Below the pieces are notes generated by a model. The model worked only from the letters and a program-made list of their open reading frames with translations, made no database searches and was not told where the DNA came from. The position numbers and the translations under genes are program-made. From Bauldia sp. (GTDB taxonomy: Bacteria; Pseudomonadota; Alphaproteobacteria; Rhizobiales; Kaistiaceae): a stretch of DNA of 64,000 nucleotides. The stretch is taken from positions 2,492,237 through 2,556,236 of the forward strand of contig JBBCGQ010000001.1 in the NCBI GenBank assembly GCA_037200845.1, given 5' to 3'. Position 1 is the stretch's first letter. Each line of letters begins with the position of its first letter. Below are positions 61,086 through 64,000 of this stretch, piece by piece.

Positions 61086-62080
61086 GCCACCTCGCGTGCG
61101 CCGGCGTCAGCGACGGCGATGCGCCGGTCGCGCGCCAGCCACAGCGTGACGGTGAGCTTGCCGCCCTCGCCTGCCGGCAGGTCACGCGCCGATTCCAGCG
61201 CCAGACCCGGCGCCTCGATCCACTGGCGCATCGCGTTTTGCGGAAAGCCTAGGCGGCGATGGGCATGACGCTCGCGCAGGAATTCGAGATCGTGCGGCGC
61301 GAAATCGACGATCAGCAGGCGGCCGCCGGGACGCAGCACGCGCGCCGCCTCGGCGATCGCGCGCTCCGGCTCGTCGAGGTAGTGCAGCACCTGGTGGATG
61401 GTGACCACGTCGAACGAATTTTTCGCGAACGGCAGATGGTGGATGTCGCCGAGACGCACCTGCGCGTTGGCGAGGTGCGCACGGTCGAGATTGGCGCGCG
61501 CCACGGCAAGCATGTCGGCCGAGGCATCGACGCCGATGCCGCGCGCGTAGAGCGGCGCCAGCAGCTCGAGCAGGCGGCCGGTGCCGGTGCCGAGATCGAG
61601 CAGCGAGTCGAACTGCCGCTCGCCGAGCGCCGCCACGATCGCGGCCTCGACCGCAGCGTCGGCGATGTGGAGTGCGCGGATGGTGTCCCAGTCGACGGCG
61701 TTGTCGGCGAAGTAGCGCTTCGCCGCCTCGGCGTGCTCCAGCTTCACCGACGCCAGGCGCTCGCGGTCGCGCGTCAGGATCGGGTCGCCAATGTCGACCA
61801 GCGCCAGCAGATCGGCGGCCAGCCGCCGCGTCGGCGCCCCGTCGGTGAGACGGTAGAAGACCCACGCGCCTTCCGGATGGCGGTCGATCAGCCCGGCCTC
61901 CGACAGCAGCTTGAGGTGACGCGAGATGCGCGGCTGCGATTGGCCGAGGATCGCGGTCAGGTCCTTGACAGTCAGCTCCGCCTGCCCGAGCAGCGCCAGG
62001 ATGCGCAGGCGCGTCGCCTCACCCGCGGCCTTGAGCGCGGTGAGCACGGTTTCGACGGTAAGCGACAGCGACGGCGCCAC
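61082..62080 (-). CDS. ArsR-family regulator fused to a methyltransferase domain (SahR-like)
   Basis: 332 residues. An N-terminal ArsR winged helix (GEATRLRILALLGQAELTVKDLTAILGQSQPRISRHLKLL, ~15-75) and a C-terminal Rossmann AdoMet-binding domain (LLDLGTGTGRLLELLAPLYARGIGVDASADM, ~165-195). Matches SahR-type regulators, which sense S-adenosylhomocysteine and control the methionine cycle in Proteobacteria. Start: GTG 62080, 5 nt after GGAGG, is preferred over TTG 62092. It is the first gene of a regulator-metF-metH operon. Confidence 0.87.
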   Translation of the reverse strand: MAPSLSLTVETVLTALKAAGEATRLRILALLGQAELTVKDLTAILGQSQPRISRHLKLLSEAGLIDRHPEGAWVFYRLTDGAPTRRLAADLLALVDIGDPILTRDRERLASVKLEHAEAAKRYFADNAVDWDTIRALHIADAAVEAAIVAALGERQFDSLLDLGTGTGRLLELLAPLYARGIGVDASADMLAVARANLDRAHLANAQVRLGDIHHLPFAKNSFDVVTIHQVLHYLDEPERAIAEAARVLRPGGRLLIVDFAPHDLEFLRERHAHRRLGFPQNAMRQWIEAPGLALESARDLPAGEGGKLTVTLWLARDRRIAVADAGAREVA

Positions 62081-62093
62081 GGCGGCCTCCAAC

Positions 62094-62116
62094 GGATATA
62101 AAGATATACTTATACG
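62094..62116. promoter_or_regulatory. AT-rich dyad upstream of the SahR-like gene
   Basis: TATAA-AGATATAC-TTATA (62097-62114) is the only AT-rich stretch of the area, 14 nt upstream of GGAGG-GTG. Its composition and dyad match the kind of site that an ArsR-type autorepressor binds. It overlaps possible -10 elements on the minus strand (TATAAG, TATATC). Confidence 0.55.
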
Positions 62117-62139
62117 TTGTGCCGCCGTGAAGCAATGGC

Positions 62140-62862
62140 TCAGGACTGGCCGATTTCCAGGACCGGACGGGTGCGATCAGCGATGGCGACGCTGACCGAC
62201 CCGCCGCAGAAGCGCCGGATGAGCGCGTCGAGATCGGCGACTGCCGCGTCGAGGTCGCCCTCCCCGTTCGTCTGAATCGTGACGATGGCCTCGGTCGTGG
62301 AGGGCGTCACCAGCGAGCGGGCGTCCTGCCGCCAGTTCCATCGCCTGCACAGGACCTTCTCGGCATCGGCGTACACGACCTCGCCCTCCTTCGGCGGATC
62401 GGCGACGGGACCGCCCTCGCCGTTCTCGCCGCCGGCCATGTCGAGAAACGTGTCGCCCGGCCGCGAGCGGCGGAAGGCGACATCGCCGACGATATGGGCG
62501 AGATCGTCGGCGCCGAGCGGCATCACGTGTGTCAGCGACACGGCATTGTAGGCGTCGACGAAGGCATTGATCGGCGGCAGCGTCCGCCCGGCGAGCACGT
62601 TCTTGACCAGCCGCTCGACCGCGCAGCGGTAGCTCGTCTTCTTGACACCGAAGGCGCGATACGCGGCGCGCCACACCGCGATGCCCGGGATCGCGGAAAG
62701 ATCGGTGCCGCCCCAGCGCGCCCGGCAGGCCTCCTCACGCGCGGCAATCAGCGCCGCAAGCTCGGGCGGACGCTCGGCAGGAATCGTCAGGCCGCGCGCG
62801 ACGACCACGGCAACGCGGAAATCCGGAAAATCGGAGCTGACGCCGGTGACGTCGATGTTCAT
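62140..62862 (-). CDS. B3/B4 tRNA-binding domain protein
   Basis: 240 residues. The B3/B4-type domain of phenylalanyl-tRNA synthetase beta: FRVAVVVARGLTIPAERPPEL, WRAAYRAFGVKKTSYRCAVERLVKNVLAGRTLPPINAFVDAYNAVSLTHVMPLGADDLAHI. Free-standing forms are thought to edit or to have acquired other roles. Its ATG overlaps the tam stop by 4 nt, so it is in one operon with tam and MOSC. Confidence 0.88.
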   Translation of the reverse strand: MNIDVTGVSSDFPDFRVAVVVARGLTIPAERPPELAALIAAREEACRARWGGTDLSAIPGIAVWRAAYRAFGVKKTSYRCAVERLVKNVLAGRTLPPINAFVDAYNAVSLTHVMPLGADDLAHIVGDVAFRRSRPGDTFLDMAGGENGEGGPVADPPKEGEVVYADAEKVLCRRWNWRQDARSLVTPSTTEAIVTIQTNGEGDLDAAVADLDALIRRFCGGSVSVAIADRTRPVLEIGQS

Positions 62863-63629
62863 CGGCGCCTCACGGCCACGACGAACAGGCGCGGAAACCG
62901 GAACAGCACGCGGCCGTCGGCGCGCGGCGGATAGGCCTCCGCCAGCTTCGCCTGGTACGCCGCGACGAATGCCGGCCGCTCCGCTGCATCGAGCCGCTCG
63001 ATGAACGGTCGCAGGCCCGTGCCCTTCACCCACTCGACGATCGCCGCCGCATCGGCCAGCGCGTGGTGATAGATCGTGCGCCAGATATCGACGTCGGCGA
63101 GCGGCGCCAGGCGATCGTAGTACGCCTCGACCGGCGGGATCGCCTCGCGCGCGATCGGCGACGCGAATTTCGCCGCCCACGGACCGGAAGCCGCCACCTC
63201 GCGCATCAGGCTGTGCGACGGCTCCTGCAGGTTATCCGGCACCTGCAGTGCGATGGCGCCACCCGGATTGAGGTGTGCCATCAGCCGCGCGACGACCTCG
63301 AGATGGTCGGGCACCCACTGCAGCACGGCGTTGGCGAAGATCAGGTCGACCGGCGCCGGCGGCGACCACGTCGCCACGTCGGCTTCGACGAAAGTTGCCG
63401 CCGGCAGGCGCTGGCGGGCGGCGGCGATCATGTCGACGGACGAGTCGACGCCGGTAAGCTTTGCAGCCGAGTAGCGCTCCGCGATCAGCTCCGTCGAGTT
63501 GCCGGGGCCGCAGCCGATGTCGACGGCGGCGGCGACCGAGGCGAGCGGCACCCGCGCCAGCAGCTCGCGCGCCGGGCGCGTGCGCTCGTCCTCGAACTTC
63601 AGCTATTGCGCCGCCGACCACGCCGTCAT
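62859..63629 (-). pseudogene. tam: trans-aconitate 2-methyltransferase, in-frame stop near the start
   Basis: ATG 63629 starts MTAWSAAQ, then TAG at 63603-63605, then LKFEDERTRPARELLARVP. The family reads SAAQYLKFEDERTRPA, so the stop replaces a Tyr codon (TAC or TAT). Downstream is intact: AVDIGCGPGNSTELIAERY (AdoMet motif I), LIFANAVLQWVPDH, and the C-terminal cap. An internal GTG (63551) could still give 230 residues lacking the first helix. It is a small-molecule methyltransferase for trans-aconitate. Overlaps the MOSC stop by 4 nt. Confidence 0.85.
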
Positions 63630-64000
63630 GCGTAAAGCCGCTGCTCGGGGATGCGCACCTGCACGTCGCTGCCGGTCCGCACGATGCCGGCGCGCTCGAC
63701 CGAGGCGACGACGCCGCGGAGCTCCCGCGCGACGTTGGGGAACATCAGCTCGAATTCGGAGCGACCGCCGGTGTGACGCACGATGGAGCGTCCGGCATCG
63801 CGGCACGGCGCGTTCGCGCCCTCGACCACTAGCGAGGCACTGCCCTCGAAAAACAGCCGCGTGCCGGGCGGGAGATGCGAGAGATGCGGCAGGCCTTCCA
63901 GCGCGAGATTGGCGCCGATCCACTCCGCCGGCAGCGACGGCAGTTCCATAAGCCGCGCGACCTCGGCCAGTTCCTCGATCGAGACGATGCTGACCTGCCG
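63626..64000 (-). CDS. MOSC-domain protein (partial, 5' end outside window)
   Basis: The minus frame is open from the window edge (RQVSIVSIEELAEVARLM) through GANLALEGLPHLSHLPPGTRLFFEGSASLVVEGANAPCRDAGRSIV to VQVRIPEQRLYA. The MOSC core with its conserved Cys (NAPCRDAG) is present. MOSC proteins bind molybdenum cofactor or transfer sulfur to it. An internal ATG at 63949 exists but the earlier residues also fit the family. It overlaps tam by 4 nt. Confidence 0.88.
   Translation of the reverse strand, partial: RQVSIVSIEELAEVARLMELPSLPAEWIGANLALEGLPHLSHLPPGTRLFFEGSASLVVEGANAPCRDAGRSIVRHTGGRSEFELMFPNVARELRGVVASVERAGIVRTGSDVQVRIPEQRLYA

Noticed and set aside
62093-62139. SAM or cobalamin riboswitch upstream of the methionine operon
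   Set aside because: Only 47 bp separates the regulator from the next gene and no riboswitch core was seen; an ArsR-type dyad explains the region better.

Overview
The window is a high-GC stretch of an alphaproteobacterial chromosome, most likely Hyphomicrobiales (Rhizobiales). This is inferred from gene order: rnpB, a lytic transglycosylase and an amidase lie next to a full division/cell-wall (dcw) cluster that continues ftsZ-lpxC-bamD-recN-ligA. A two-gene MetH, a meso-DAP-type MurE and an A-type RNase P RNA fit the same placement. I ran no searches; all assignments come from reading motifs and context.

Layout. 0-10 kb: an aminolipid-type acyltransferase pair (partial PlsC-like protein plus a FeeM-like N-acyltransferase), prmA, an Xaa-Pro aminopeptidase, a TetR regulator with a short-chain dehydrogenase flanked by two matching candidate operators, a PRC-barrel protein, a secreted protein with an EF-hand loop, and ligA. 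This arm carries eight apparent single-base indels, three of them in the normally essential ligA, so assembly error is the first suspect. 10-36 kb (minus strand): MFS transporter, ABM-domain protein, recN, bamD, lpxC, then ftsZ, ftsA, ftsQ, ddl, [vapC-vapB], murB, [HEPN-MNT], murC, murG, ftsW, murD, mraY, murF, murE, ftsI, ftsL, rsmH, mraZ, listed in map order and transcribed from mraZ towards ftsZ. Two toxin-antitoxin modules are embedded in this essential operon, joined by 4-nt stop/start overlaps. A second MNT-HEPN pair is transcribed divergently from mraZ. 37-41 kb: rnpB, lytic transglycosylase, amidase, TerB/DnaJ protein and an EamA transporter.

41-56 kb is accessory: an Ig-domain autotransporter, a small exported lectin-fold-like protein, a 5-oxoprolinase/hydantoinase fusion interrupted in frame by a palindromic repeat element, an AT-richer orphan gene, an extensin-family protein, a tiny HExxH protein, a CDF cation transporter, a PLP decarboxylase, a 27-residue membrane peptide, an SDR, a trypsin-like protease, DUF2277, LysE and DUF4180 proteins. 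56-64 kb is a methionine-cycle operon (ArsR-methyltransferase regulator, metF, split metH), followed by a B3/B4-domain protein, a trans-aconitate methyltransferase with an early in-frame TAG, and a partial MOSC protein.

Palindromic repeats with 8-15 bp terminal inverted repeats or nested hairpins recur in at least nine places, nearly all intergenic. I saw no tRNA, rRNA, CRISPR array, insertion sequence or prophage.
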